A stretch of DNA of 64,000 nt from Spisula solida (Eukaryota; Mollusca; Bivalvia; Venerida; Mactridae), in contig OX365954.1 in assembly GCA_947247005.1 (NCBI GenBank), positions 1,628,001 to 1,692,000 on the forward strand, in the 5' to 3' direction. Each line of letters begins with the position of its first letter. The stretch's first letter is position 1. A model generated the notes under the pieces. The model saw nothing but the letters and a program-made list of their open reading frames with translations. It did no database searches and was not told the DNA's origin. The translations under genes and the position numbers were made by a program. Positions 23,726 to 38,300 of the stretch are shown one piece after another.

Positions 23726-23819
23726 TAATAAGCATGACTTGAAATGATGGACGACATGAATTTCATACACATTCACTGAAAGCAATCGTACACATCCACT
23801 AATAGAACTAAAACATATC

Positions 23820-24750
23820 ATACACTGATATCACTCATATTCATACACATTATACACTGATATCACTCATAGTCATACACATCATACACTGATATCACTC
23901 ATAGCCATACACATCATACACTGATATCACTCATAGTCATACACATCATACACTGATATCACTCATAGTCATACACATCATACACTGATATCACTCATAC
24001 ACATAATACACTGATATCACTTATACACTGATAGCACTCATACACTGATATCACGTATACACTGATATCACTCATACATATCATACACTGATATCACTCA
24101 TAGTCATACACTGATAGCACTCATACATATCATACACTGATATCACTCATAGTCATACACTGATATCACACATACACTGATAGTACTCATACATAACATA
24201 CACTGATAACACTGATAGTCATACACTGATATCACTCATAGTCATACACATCATACACTGATGTCCCTCATACACATAATACACTGATAACACTCATACA
24301 TATCATACACTGATAGCACTCATACAAATCGTACACCGATAGCACTCATACATAATGAACACTGATAGCACTCATACATATCGTACACTGATAGCACTCA
24401 TACATATCGTACACTGATAGCACTCATACATATCTTACACTGATAGCACTCATACATATCTTACACTGATAGCACTCATACATATCGTACACTGATAGCA
24501 CTCATACATATCGTACACTGATAGCACTCATACATATCTTACACTGATAGCACTCATACAAATCTTACACTGATAGCACTCATACATATCGTACACTGAT
24601 AGCACTCATACATATCTTACACTGATAGCACTCATACAAATCGTACACTGATAGCACTCATACAAATCGTACACTGATAGCACTCATACAAATCGTACAC
24701 CAATAGCACTCATACATAATGAACACTGATAGCACTCCCCAACTGATAAG
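23820..24750. repeat. Minisatellite with two unit lengths
   Basis: The left part (to about 24260) is built on a 32-bp unit containing CACTGATATCACTCATAGTC plus ATACACATCATA. The right part (about 24290-24710) uses a 26-bp unit CACTGATAGCACTCATACAT plus ATCGTA. The shared core CACTGATA.CACTCATA and a graded transition show that one variant arose from the other. Single-base variants (CTTA, CGTA, AAAT) are shared by neighbouring units. Confidence 0.95.
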
Positions 24751-25860
24751 ACTCGTACACATCCACTGATATGTTTTTTACAAATAAACACTGTGAAAAT
24801 ACACTTACTAATACTGTAAAACAACCTATTTTTGCAGGCATCAAATACCGTGGAATTCTTGAAAATGAAATTTCGTTGTGGATTACAAATAAAATGCTGG
24901 AATACTCTAGGTGTATTGGAAGGTTAATTAATAGCAGGAGATTATATTTCATAGTAGAGTTCGACCTCAAAATAAACATAAATCTATCCCTCGTGAAAAG
25001 TAAAGGTTTTACAGCGAGAATTACTAATTGGTATGGTTAGCATGGTACAAATATTGATTGCATGTACATGCATAACTTTAATACCTCTGTCAGATATAAT
25101 CTACAAGAACATAGTCTTACATCAAGCAAAGTCTAATGCATGTTAGAAACAATATATACATGTCATCTAATTATAATGTGTACCTGAATCAAAAGTGTAA
25201 GAACTAAGACATACTTAAAACACTTTCAGATACCCATGGACATTGGCCAAGTTTTCACACCTATGGACCCAGCAAATGTTACATAGTCATTTTAGCAAAG
25301 TTCAAAATTTCACAAAAACACTTTCCTACATGATTTATTTGGTAGAGTTTGGCTCTTCTGGAGCAAGGTGTGTCAAAATCAGCCTTAAGTCATTAATGCC
25401 AGTTTCGTCATTTTTCAGCACTCAGTCTCTGTTCAAAATGCCATGAGCATAATCGTATGTCTTCAGTACCTTCTTTGCATGTACTGTCCACCTCCGACTT
25501 TTCTTATTCCATACCCTTTGTAACCTGAAATGTTGTAATACAGTATCGGTTTATGTAACATACAAATCAGTCACTGTTAGCTAAGCAGTGAATGGGATTA
25601 TGTCCGATATGTGTTTGTTGAGAACTATTCGAGTGACACCTAAATAAGTTAAAAGTTTGCTTTTCAAGCCTTTGCTTAATTTTTCATAGGAAACCTTTGT
25701 TGTGTCATTAACCTTCACACCTGGGATCATGGTCAGTGGATTATCAATCACTTCATATGATTATAACTTTTAGTATGAGGCTAAAACACTATTGCAGGGC
25801 TAAAATTCACAATGTTTGGGTAAAGAGATGGGTACCCAACTCATCAACAGGAGCGGTTAC
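24751..25860. other. No gene recognised
   Basis: Short frames only; no family resemblance and no paired splice sites. Confidence 0.35.
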
Positions 25861-25899
25861 AGGATAAGGTGTTGAGGGGGAGGGGATCACTTGTACATG

Positions 25900-26420
25900 T
25901 ATTTAACTCACCCCTCCCCCCAAGAAAGCGTGCTAGAAAAAACTGTTTATCTGAGCAGTATGTCATACAACCTCATTCTCTATCTTTTAGAAAAATGACT
26001 ATGCGAGGAAGAAAAAATGCATTATTATTTGAGCAGCATGCCCCACATACACGTTCGATACTAGATAACATAAATTGATACAATGATAGTGTGACTGCAA
26101 GCGAATTAGCAAGACTTAATGCATTGATTATCTGAGTAACATGCCCCACATACTCATTACTCTGGAATATTCACTGGGAAAACATCATAGTTTTCTCAGG
26201 TAACTACCCAAAAAAAACTCATTGTCCCCTTGATAAGATTCATTGAAGATGTTCCTAATGCTAGCGAAGCAAGCAAGAAAAATAATTACTCATATTTTAG
26301 CAGCATAGCCCAGATTACACTTATTGACTTGATATATACATGTCGAAGTCACCTAGAAAAATGCAATGCTTATCTGAACAGCATACCCTTCGATGGCATC
26401 ACTTTTGTTTGTGAAGTGGA
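25900..26420. repeat. Degenerate tandem repeat, about five units
   Basis: The phrase (A)GAAAAA.TG..TTATCTGAGCAG then CATGCCCCACATAC recurs near 25945, 26030, 26120, 26300 and 26370 with heavy divergence. The units fall in different frames, so this is not a protein repeat. Confidence 0.55.
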
Positions 26421-27389
26421 GATCCAGCAACTAGAGGGGTTTTGGTTCCCCGGGGATTTTTGAAAACGCTGGTTATATCTGCAGCATTCTTGTGTGTACA
26501 TACTGTCTTTTGAATGCAATTGGGCAGGTTTATTACAAATTCAAGCCAATTTTATTCATTACATTTACTAGAATTTTATCAATTGTCAGACATTTTCATG
26601 CGTATGTAGATTCTATCTTGACATTTCTTTACCAGATTTTCGACACATCTTGACTGATCAGACCTTGAACATGTCAATGCAATTAACAATAGTACTGAAA
26701 CCTACATTATGTACGTGAGAGTTTCAAAAAGATCATTGAAAAGCACAGCCAGCACACAAACGCCAACTGAGCCACACTTACATGTAGTTCATTATATCCA
26801 TAAATAAGGGAATAAATAGATAACCACCCAAGCGAGCAAAAATGTTGTTACATTCAAAATACGACAAATTGCATAGACTCCACAGATTTTAGGGGGTGCA
26901 TGCTGGGTCCCCCCTCTAAATTAGCTAGTAATCAAACACTAAGCTTGGTACAGCACATGATTTAACTTATGTATTTGTGATCCCTAGACTTATACTTTAA
27001 AATAGTTTTGCTTCGTGATGACAATAACACAATTAAATTGACCCTATAGGAAGACTGCAATAATCATGATCCTGATTGTGCAGTTATTTAGACAGTTGAT
27101 GATTACAATGATGAATCATACCTTTGTATTTCATCTTCATTGATAATACATTATCTATCCAGATTCATATTAAGGTTTACAGCAGCCAGAAGGTTCCTAC
27201 ATCTGAACACAGGTGGAGAATATAAGAGCCTTTTAGAGCAATAGTTGTATGTATTCAAAATCTGCTGAACTCCTGAAATATGAAAAAAAAACATTTGCAT
27301 ACAAATTATATAAGCAAGATAAACTTAACTGAATCAAGTGTGGAACATACAGAACAAACTACAGAATGATTTGATGGTTCCTGCAAAAT
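26421..27389. other. No feature recognised
   Basis: AT-rich, unassigned DNA. Confidence 0.35.
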
Positions 27390-27840
27390 TCTCTCACCAA
27401 AATTCAAGGACTATCCAATGATTTTTTCAAGACAAAATATGTATTTTCAAGGCATTTTCTCAAACATTTACAAAGGTTCAATGGTACAAAAATGTCATTA
27501 TGCACTGCAATTTTAGACACTTTTTCTAGTGACATCACACACAAGAATACCTTATTGGTTTCAATTTAATATTACGATTAATTTCCAGTGACATTTGCAC
27601 CCATACATTTCTGTACATTAAATTTTTGAGAAAAAAGAGTGTCTGGTTCATTTTTTACACAGATGATGTGCCATTTTGTCAACATCCATAAACTTCAATG
27701 GATATTCAAAGCCATTTGTCTGAATTCAAGGATTATCAGTTGAATTCAAGTACCATTTAGACATTTTTTAAGGTAGCACTTCAAGTACTTTTCAAAGTTT
27801 GAACCAAATTCAAGGACTTTTAAAGGCCTGTGCAAATCTT
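27390..27840 (+). repeat. CAAGGACTTTTCAAGG-type element, copy 2
   Basis: Same order of blocks as 21800-22270: ATTCAAGGACTATCC, TTTTCAAGGCATTTTCTCAA, TTCAAGTACCATTT, then AAGGACTTTTAAAGGCCTGT. Confidence 0.6.
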
Positions 27841-28035
27841 GGATTTAGTAAAGGAAAATAATAAACCATTACCACAAATTGTATGCATCTGTTTGATTCT
27901 TTGCGTGAAAACCAGAAATGATTCACTATATATCTCTAGTCCACTAACAAAATTCTGGGTTTTTTTTCAACCAAAAATATAGAACTGTCCATCATGATAG
28001 AGTGAGCTAAACATATTTTCAAACATGTATACATT

Positions 28036-28043
28036 GTTTTGAG
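28036..28043. repeat. Left target-site duplication GTTTTGAG
   Basis: Identical to 46536-46543 and immediately outside the TIR. Confidence 0.95.
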
Positions 28044-28464
28044 CAAAGGGATTCGACCCGCTAAAATATTTTTCACATCTATACTATGAATATAGAGACA
28101 GGGGTCTTTCTTTATGACTGGCCCTCGTATACCCAACTCAACATTATGTCCAATATTTTAAACAAGCTCAATGCAATCATTTAATTTGCACTGCACACTT
28201 CAAGACAATATAATATTATACATAAAAAATACAACTTTTATCAATACACGTACACAATGTCGCCTGTGTCCAGCATAGAATGTTCAAAACATGCGTAAAA
28301 CCCGGTTTGATGACATAACCCTGCACAGACAGAAACGAGAAAACGGCCTTCGATAAAGAAGAGAAATCATTATTTACGCACGATCTCGGGAAATTAGTAC
28401 GGCGATTTGATAGAGGAACATATTTGGATCAACTCACCGACACTAGGCCGTTTCTGCACTGCTT
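28044..28464 (+). repeat. Left terminal inverted repeat
   Basis: It aligns without gaps to the reverse complement of 46115-46535. By eye the outer ~370 bp are identical, and about six differences fall in the innermost 50 bp. Looser similarity continues inward to about 28580. Confidence 0.95.
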
Positions 28465-28769
28465 ACAGTAAGTAACTCAGATAAAATAAACAGACAAAAC
28501 TTTACTTTTACTTTCTCTTCACCCATTTTGTCATATCAGTGACCATTCAGTAACGAGTTTTCTGATTGGTTCACGAATAAGATAACTAGAGTTAGTTCCC
28601 TTGATCACTGGGTGCCGGTCTTGAAAATGGCATCAATAGTATTAACATAGTGAAACAGGAACCAATAAATTGGTAAAGGTCCTCGCCACAAATCGAACTC
28701 GTGCAGTTTACTTATTACGTCCACTGAGAAATTTATTTAACCTTTCGTTGTTGATACGCAATTCCTGTC
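28465..28769 (+). promoter_or_regulatory. Left subterminal region, probable helicase promoter/5' UTR
   Basis: CCATTTTGTCA, AGTAACGAGTTTTCTGATTGG and neighbouring words match the right end read inward (CCATTTTGACA, GTTACGAGTAATTTGATTGG). The ATTGG is an inverted CCAAT box about 200 bp ahead of the ATG. A consensus donor ACA|GTAAGTA lies at about 28466, so a 5' UTR intron is possible. Confidence 0.5.
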
Positions 28770-29339
28770 ATGAATTATCAGCAGAAGAATGCCGTCGATC
28801 TTGCTGTCGCAGGTCATAATTTATTGATTGTTGGTTCTGCCGGTACTGGTAAATCGTTCACTGTGCGAAAAATACAGCAAGCATTGACCGACAGTGGCAA
28901 AGCATGTAAAATAACTTGTTCTACTGGTGTTGCGTGTTCTGTTTATAGAGATGCTTCGACAATACATAGCTTCTTGGGTTTATATGACGGCCGATACGAG
29001 GTTGATGTCATCAACAGCGTACATGCTGAGAATGCAATGTTCAGCTATGTTGATAGGAATTTAGATACTCTCGATTGTCTTATAATCGACGAGTGTTCGA
29101 TGATCAGTAGGAAAACTTTTGAACTATTATTAACCGTCTGTTATAGAAAGGCTGAATCTCTGCAGTTTATCATGTGTGGAGATTTCTTGCAGTTACCTCC
29201 AGTACCCAATACCCGTTACAAAGACAATGGCCAATACTGCTTCCAGTCTGAAAGCTTTAGAAGAGTATTTCCTCACAAAGTAGTACTGTCTGAGAACATG
29301 AGGACCAGGGATGAGACATTAATAAAAAGCATTAAAGAG
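28770..29339 (+). CDS. Helicase exon 1 (NTPase core)
   Basis: 190 codons with Walker A, Walker B and motif III of Pif1. It ends ...SIKE, followed by donor GTTTGA, which is weak. Reading through gives a stop three bases later, consistent with splicing. Confidence 0.9.
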
Positions 29340-32300
29340 GTTTGAACATTATTTATAAACTTAGATGTAGATGTAGAATTTGTAATACATAACATGTATG
29401 GGTATAATTATAATTAATTGTTACACCTTCTGGAGGACGATACTCTCAAAATCTATGTATAAGTAGAAAAACCAAAATAATCTTTAAAAACGGATTGATA
29501 GATATCTATCAACAAAAGTTGTATACAAACTTTTGTCACACACTGTTCTTCTTAATGAATGAAACCGTGATGCTGATTGGCCAGCCCGCTGATTGGTCAG
29601 TACGTTGACGTAGACTGTTTTCCATCATGGCGTTATGCATCCGTTTGATGCTGAGGGTGCGCATTATTTATCAAGATATCGGCGTTATTAGCAATTAAGG
29701 TAATCCCAAAAACTAGCGTATTCTGTAAGAGCGTATTTTTCTAAACACTCTTGTAATGCTAATGTTGTGTGAAAATGTATGTTAAGCCAGTGATCTTTGT
29801 TTTTAGTGCAGCCCCCAGCTCAAATTACTCGGCCATGTCGGTAATGACGGTACTGTAGGCCTACAGTATGGTGATCGGGTCGAAATTGAAGCCAGTATCC
29901 AGCTTTTAAACACGTTACCAGCATTTGTGTAGTGTATCATGTCAAAAAATAATTTAAATAGTCACATCTAGTCGGTTGGATTTGAAAGGCTGCCCTGCTA
30001 TCTCTGATACATTGAGACTTGAGTGTGCCATTAACGAATCAGTACCAGTAACGAATCAAAGCACTCTACTGTATACACTTTCATGATGAAGAGAATAAAT
30101 TGATTTTTGGCAATGATATTTGCTTCAATATGGGGAATAACTTACCAAAATATAACTTCTCCAGTTCGCTGGACTTTGCAGAAAAGTCCAATATTGTCAT
30201 TTTACGTGATTTGGTTTAGCCGCACTTGGGACACATCATAATCAAGTATCTAATAATTTTTTTAAACGGGAACATATTTTTATCTTTCTAGTTTGCTAAT
30301 TTGTAATGATTAAGTTTGGTGAGTGAAAACTATTGTTACTTTACAAGTGCCATAGAACGCTTGATTTTTATCCTAAAATTAACCGGGACGCATCAAAATG
30401 ATCCGTAATCTATGTATAGGCACAAGGACTTGAAGGAGTGATGTCACAGTTTCTCATGCTGTAGAATTATTTACTTTTCTGTTTGAAACAAATGTTGTGA
30501 TTTAAGAAGCAGATGGGTTTTACTCTTGCAGGCCTGCCATAATAAAATCATGCAAAAGCCTGAGATTCTAGCAAACATTGAATTAAAGCGCGCAATGCTG
30601 GCAAATTCAATATTTTGCGCTTAGCGCGCGAACCGCTTAGTTCAAGGCGCTTAGCGCGCAAACCGCCTAGTTCAAGCCGCTTAGCGCGCAAACCGCCTAA
30701 TTCAAATCGCTTAGCATGCAAACCGCCTATTATATAGGCCCTCCAAGATCAAAAACCACTTCATTTAATTTGATAAAGCCATGCAAGTAGTTGTTCTGTA
30801 ATATTTAGGTCTTAGAATAAATACCAAGGGAGAATTAAAGCTCTACATTTCTTGGTAGCCTTGTCCAGAGACTCATATAAATCTATAAGTCTCTGCCTTG
30901 TCTAAGCAAATTAAAAAAAAAAGATATTTCCTCAATTCTAATAAATTAATTAGCAAAAATATTTAACTCATGTTGATCAAATATCGACAAGTATTTCAAT
31001 AATTTTCGATTATATATACAATTTAGCTTAAAAAGCAAATTAATAATATAAAAATGCAGAAAAAATGTCTGTAAAAGACCGAATTTAAAATCATCTATGT
31101 CAAATAGTCGTTTTATATATTGAAAATGAAATCGTTCAAGTGAGACAGATCTAGTATATTAAATCTGAATCACATTTGGGCAACAATGGGAGGTGGTAAA
31201 TTTTATGACACCCGCTTCCTGTTAATTTGCTTTATCACCAATTACCGACTGTCAATATACACTATGAACCATGTACGCTACGATTTTATGAAAACGGTAT
31301 ACACTGTGGAGAACTATGTATGGTTTGATTTTCTCAAGATTGCCGGTAAATTGGACCTCAAAGCCGGTGAGCCTGTAGTCGCATCAGATTGCCGGTAATT
31401 ACCGGCTCAATGCCTGAGAAATGGCAGGCCTGCTCTTGTCTAAAAATCTTGCTTGAAAAATATATTTTCCAAGCACCAATAGCAAATATAATCCTTAGTG
31501 ATCCGTTATTGACACACTTTCTGTAGTTCTGGATACCATACTGTAAGGCATAACTAAATGGTATTTTATTTACACTGATGTGTGTCGACTTGAAATGGAA
31601 TGATCATCGTCAAAGACCTTGCACTAACACAGTACATGTATCTGCTTTTAAATTTCTAGCTGTCCAGCCCGGACAGTGACTATGTGATACAGTTTGCCTC
31701 TAGTTGGTTTGAAAGAGGCTCCTTTTACTGGCAACAGGCTCTCCGTGCAAATTTTGGGTTTGGCAAAACGTAGGCCTACTTAAAAATGGGTGTAGGGCTG
31801 TCATATTACCATTATATGCGGCAATATCCGGTCTTCTTCCCCTATCGTGACTACAATGTGTTCATTCCGTGAACGTTTTGTCATGATTTATTAAAAAAAC
31901 CCAGATAATCGACTGCATCAGTGTATTCAATTTAAATGCCTTGATAGCATGACAAATAATGGCATACATCACGGAATGAACATTCTATAGTCATGATCGG
32001 GGAAGAAGACCGGATGTTGCCCATTATGCTATCTTGGCCCCTCTATTTACTTGCCGGATCCAAAAAACACACTGGGTCAGTGTTTAGAGTAAAAAGTTTT
32101 GCCCGACCCAAAAAATCGCACAAGATCCTGTGATACAACTTATAATAACAAGCTTCTTTATACAGATTATATTGCTGGCTTAGAATAAGAAGGTGGTAAG
32201 TATAAATTAATATTTCGAGAAAACAAGAATAAACTGTCTGAAAACTTCTCTTAACTTATCGAGAGAACAAGCTTTTCCAACTTCAGTTTGGTCAACATGA

Positions 32301-35300
32301 CCAGTTCCGAATTTCATGAAAATATGCTCATAGGAAGCGCCTTTTGGTGAATATTTCAAATATGTATGTACTTGCGACCTTGTATTTCTAAGCCCTTATA
32401 ATTCTAAGCCAGCTATATATATCTATTGGGGTACACTTGTGTTGGCTATCCAGAGTGAAGCTAATTGTTTTTTTAATGTTGTAGGTTTTTTCTGGATGCA
32501 TTAATAAAGATACCGAAACCTTTCTTGTTCATCTAAAAAGGCCACTGGCAGCATCACAAGAAGAAAGCATCAAGCTGTTTTCCCTAAACAGTTTGGTGGA
32601 CGATTATAACAGAAAACGTGTCATGAACTGGCCAGGTGATATGCACGAATACATATCAACCGATAGTGGTGACAAATCGGAGTTTCAGCATATTGGTGCA
32701 CCACATACATTATGGCTGAAGAAGGGATGTCCGGTTATTTTACTCAAAAATTTAACCGACAAACTGGTGAATGGTTTGAAGGGGATTGTTCACAGTTTCA
32801 ACTCCGGCCCTGTGATACAGTTCAAGACACCGGACATCCTTTCCAAAATAACACTGGAAAAATTTACAGGTACGCCTAATATTGTTAAAGTTAGCATTAA
32901 CAAAAAATATCTTTAAAGTTGAAGTAAATACATTCATATGAATTATCAATATGATGTACAAATATTTCCAAAATACCAAAGATCTAAATGTAATCAGGTG
33001 AGCTTACAGGGCCAATGCTCTACCGAGACTGAGCTAGCCATCTGCCTACACAAGTCTCTCCCTGTTAGTAATTAAATCTTATACCGACTACTACATAATT
33101 AACCTGTATATTAAGAAAGTTTATATAATATATCAGTGAATTTAAAATTTCAGCTTCAGCATATTGTTCAGGCGAACATTTCTTAATGTTTGATGCACTA
33201 ACCTTTTTATGTACAGTATTTGTGTTTCAATACAGTTTGATGCCGTTCTTAAAATTTGTTATGGCCGTGATTTACCTAAACCTGTTTTCATGAACTTTGT
33301 CCAAAGCAGAACTAACTTACCCTCCCACAGGAAAGCAGCCACTTAGCATGGTGGTAAATCTACAGTACTGACCAATTTCAATGGGAAGGTAACCATATAC
33401 ATAACATGATCAGGAATTGAACATGGTGCGTTATACAATGTATATTCGGTAACATCATACATGTATACCTTATATTGGTTCACATAGATGATGATCTCCT
33501 ATTGTAATCAGTGTCTTGTTGCACTCTACAACGTGTAGCAGTTTTATACAATTATGATTCATTTTAACTGAACTTGCACAAGATTTGTATTACCTACATG
33601 AAATCTTAGTTGCTTGTTGAATGTGTTATGTATGTGTTACATTACTTGTGCCAGAGTTTGAGCCCAACCTATAAAAGCCAGAAACTGGCATAATGATAAT
33701 ATGCTATGTAAAATTGTTTGATTCAATTTTAACCTAACTCTCATGCTACTTGTATCACCAGAGATAATTTGGTTCCTTTCTTAAACTGACTACATCTTGG
33801 GTAGATGGCCTCCACAGTTCCCTTGAAAGTGCAATAAATTCATTGGTTCTTTAGGTCCATTGACAATTTCATACAACACCCATATCTCAATACGGATGAG
33901 TTATGTCCTCTTGTTCATATAATAATCTAACATCTATTTATATATTTCAGTTTTCAGTCCATCCATGGGTATTGATATTGCTGTGCGTGAGCAGTTTCCG
34001 CTGAAACTAGCATTTGGGTTAACAATTCACAAAGCCCAAGGCATGACATTAGACAGGTATTTATTATAGTTCACCATACATGTCTATAAACTACATTTGT
34101 AACTTCAAATCTCTATTAAACAATTTAATGCCCATGGCATGACATTAGACAGGTATTTACAACAGTTCATCATGTACATTTCTATAAACTACATTTGGAA
34201 CTTCAAATCTCAATTTTATGCTCAATGCATTAGACATGAATTTATTATAGTTCAAGATACTATATACACGTCTATGAACTACATTTGTAACTTCAAATAT
34301 CTAGTATATAATTAAATGCCTAAAGCATGACATTAGACAAGTATTCATTATAGTGCATCATACTATAATCTATAGACATGTCTATAAATTACATTTGTAA
34401 CTCTGAATCTCAACTCAACAAATGTACTTAAATCAAATTAAACATAATGTGTTATTTAGCACATATGCTTAAATCTAAAGGATCTATCACATAATGTATG
34501 GGAAAATTGTCACTACTTTTTAGTAAGAAGTCTTTTCTTATATTTTATAAAAGTTAAACAAAGAACTATACACATATTTAGATCCATAAGTTAAATAAAC
34601 TCCAAAAAACAGATATAAAGGTTAATCACACTGTTCCTGTATATGCTATACCCTTAAAACTTGTTATGTGAGTAGTGAGCCTTATTTTTTGTTATTAGTG
34701 GTGACTGCTGCATGACATTTTCCAAAAAAAAATCTAACTTGCAAATTCATATACTTAAATTACCTTATTAGATAAATGATAACATATCTATAAATTTTGT
34801 CTCTGACAAAGGAATATTAGTACCCTCAAAAAAACCTATAACACTAAGTCTTGAGCTTTTTTTGTCTACATATAAATAAAGTTATTGCTAGTATTCTATC
34901 TCACTAAACCATAACCCATCATATTGTTCTATTCGGTCCTAAGCATAATTAAGCCAATATAGGCTACACAGTTTCTTTACAGAAACGAATAACAGAACAG
35001 TTTATTGTTGTACAAACTTCAACTACATAATAAAAAATTTAATAAACTGTTTTCACTCTAATGTCATTGTCTTATTTCACTTTTGTGGTTTTGTTTGTTC
35101 ATGAAATTAGATGTTTTTCTCATGCTTTTCAGGGTTGAAATAGATTGTAGGGAAATATTCCGCCCGGGCCAGTTGGGTGTAGCCCTATCTAGAGTGTCGG
35201 CATCATCTGGATTGAGGGTGATAAACTATAGTCCTCGATACATCATGAAACCTGAAAAGATAGTAGCAGACTTTATGAGTTCAGAATCAGAAGACATTTT

Positions 35301-38300
35301 GGATGATTTGTCATGTTGCAAAGGGAAAAACAGGTTACTTGTTAACATTTTTTTCACAATTGTATGTAAAGCAAACATTTTCATATTTAGTTGCCTGTGT
35401 TACCATGTTTCTACTGGCAGTTTTTTTGTTTTGTATGATAAAATTTGTACTATAGTGCCTTAATAATAGCTCATATTGCGTGGGTGATAGGAGTTATTAC
35501 CAATTAATAATCTACTGAGGAGGCATAAGCATATTGTTATTGTTAGTCAATCTGTCCCATTAAACGCTAACCATCCTTTCTAGTTTTGGAAACTCAATTT
35601 ACATGTATAAGTCCATCAAGGCATTGCATTCAGACTTGGCATACTTGTTTACAATCATAAAGACCTTACATTGTCAACCCAAAATCACGGAATTTCAATA
35701 TTGGGCAAAAATCAGGTAATTATCAGGGAATTTTACATAAAATTGAAGAAAAATGTATTTCTGGTAACTTATCTTCATGACTTTATTAAATAGATGTATT
35801 TTTCAAAAAGACATGTATTTATTTTAAGAGAGGTATAAATAATGATTTTGTTGGTAAAGGTATGGCTATAAGCAGAGGTTGGATGCCATATTTTCAGCTG
35901 TATATGAGTTGTAAAATCAACAATCAGGGAAAATCACCTTTCAGTCGGAAAATCAGCGAATTAAGGAATTCCATTCTTCATTTTCTGTGGCCACCCGGAG
36001 TTAATATTTTAAAATAAATAAAGTGAGTATGAATGTCCAAATCTGTGAATATCATTTATTCCTTGTAAATATTTTCAGTGTGGCTGATACTGGATGTAGT
36101 TCCATTGATAATGCACATGTTTGTGGAGACCAGAGTAATGTCACGGAAATAGAAAGGTAAGGTTATCATAAAAAATGTGTTTTTATACCTGTTTACATCT
36201 TTAGTACTTTGATATTGCTCCTTATAGTTGTTTGGTTAGTTGTTCTTTTGATAGGTTTTCTAACAGCGATAGGGAATGGCATAGCAGTGGTTGACCTTGC
36301 AGCATTCGCCTTTTTGGAAATAGAGTTCTGCCCAAGTATTACACTATTGATGGTCTTTTTATACTGTACTGCATTGGGGTTTGTATTGGCACCATTGTAG
36401 GTTGATCTCTGCTGATTGAAGATGTTTTCGATGACGTCTGAATTTATAAGTCTTGGGGTGATAAAGGAAGCAGTGTTTAATTTTAGTACAGTTTCACACA
36501 ATTCAATGAATCCTAATATGCAAGAATGGATGTCTTCGTTGCACTGGTATGACATTAGGTGTTTTTGTTTGGAGTTTGCATTTTTTTCCCAATTGGTAAA
36601 CCAGTTGTTGACCGTATGTAGTTGACATAAGCGAGAATCACTGACTTCTTTTATAGGTCTGCCATCACGAAATATGTCCACTAATTGTGATGTCTGCTCC
36701 AAAAATTCAATTACCCCGTTCAAGACCTGTCCCTTTTCTCCCAAACATTTCTGATATGTTTTTAATCCATTTAACATTACCGAGTTAAGCACATCCTCGG
36801 CCAAATAGTTCCTCATTTTTAACTGGCTGTCTGGGTAAATGTGCTCATGAGTAAGTTTTCTGTGTATCTGGAGGGCATTTTGTTGGTCCCAGTGAAAGAA
36901 ATCCGTAAACATTTGCCAATGAATTTCATAGGAGCTAGATAAAGTTAATAATCTTGTGCAGTTACTACTAAATCCACTTTTCATCACATTGTTCCTAATT
37001 TTTTTTAATACATGAGAAATGTCCATCATAAATATAACATTGTTAGATGTACATGTACTTGGTGTACTGAATTTGGTTGGATGGTCTCCAAGACATGTGT
37101 GCATGAAGCTCCTATTGCATTGTGCACCGTCCATGCATGTATATAGTACTGTAAACCCATAGATTGACAGTAAGTATACCGCTCTCCAAAACATTGCATA
37201 AATTTGAGATGCTGATATGTTGTCTGTTATGAAATGGGCAATAGGAAACCTAAATCCATTGATTCCTAGGAACAGAAACTGAAGAACATGTGTTCCCATT
37301 ATCTGGTTATGACTTCCTCGCTTTAGGCTTTGGCAAAGATTCCCCTCATCTCCCAAATCAGTAAAACCACTCAATTCAATGACATTTCCATTCTTTTCAA
37401 TCTGTATGTCAGCTTGAATGCTCATTTCATCAAATATCAATCCCCCAATCTTTTCATTTTCTGTAATTTTCAATCTATCTGCTTCTTCATTCATCCATTT
37501 AAAAATATCTTTGTCAAATCCAGGATCCTGCTTTACTGCATTTTTGTAAAGTATTAATACAGATTTTGCTGGCATTACTAGCATTTTACTTTCACGAAGC
37601 AATTCATATGATTTTGGTCCTCTGTTATACAGCTGCAGACAGTTAGCAATAAATTCCTTTGACCAACGTCTTCCATTTGGATGTCTGTTGACGTTTTTTG
37701 ATTGTTCTATTAACATATTGATCATTTCTGGTGGTGCTTTAGGAAACATTTTTTTCAATGAATTTTCAGTAGACTTATCTTGCATTTCACAAGTTGGATT
37801 CTCAGGTGCTTTATTTTCTTTATTGTCTTGGTGGCGCTGTTGTTGACATACTCTGCATGTTGAAGTTCTACTGTTAAATGGAACTGCTGTCAAACAAGAC
37901 AGTGATCTCAAAGATCGAAGTGATACATCATTATTCGTCCAAGTATCTATGGTCTGGAATCTGGTGACCACTACAGATTTACTTAATGGTAACCCTTGGC
38001 ACAGTTTTATACAACTAAACACAGCACAAACAGTCAAAATACTAGATTTGGTCAGTTGAAAAGATGGGATAACATTTAGCTTACGCAAGTTAATAGGTTT
38101 TCCTGATATGGAAATTTCATATGTCCCATTTTTGAATAATGTTAACAATTTCATCACAGTGTTACCATTGCATTTACAGTTACTGTCCTGTTCAAGAACA
38201 ATGCAATTGTCAGGGGAAGATTTAATATTACTGCCAGGTGGCAACAGTTTAATAATCTCACTAAAAGAAATCACATCTGCATTTAATGGTTTCAATTCTT

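Larger units (their letters stand above)
29340..32484 (+). other. Helicase intron 1
   Basis: 3.1-kb intron without coding signal. It holds a 30-bp tandem repeat, a palindromic MITE and a fragment of repeat R2. Confidence 0.7.

Noticed and set aside
23820..24750. CRISPR array
   Set aside because: Units are contiguous tandem repeats with no unique spacers, in a eukaryotic context.
25869..26463. Repeat-containing protein gene
   Set aside because: The repeated phrase falls in different frames in successive units, so the repeat is at DNA level only.
32593..32916. Separate small gene starting inside helicase exon 2
   Set aside because: The frame opens with TTG, and extending it to the AG at 32484 gives a phase-correct helicase exon.
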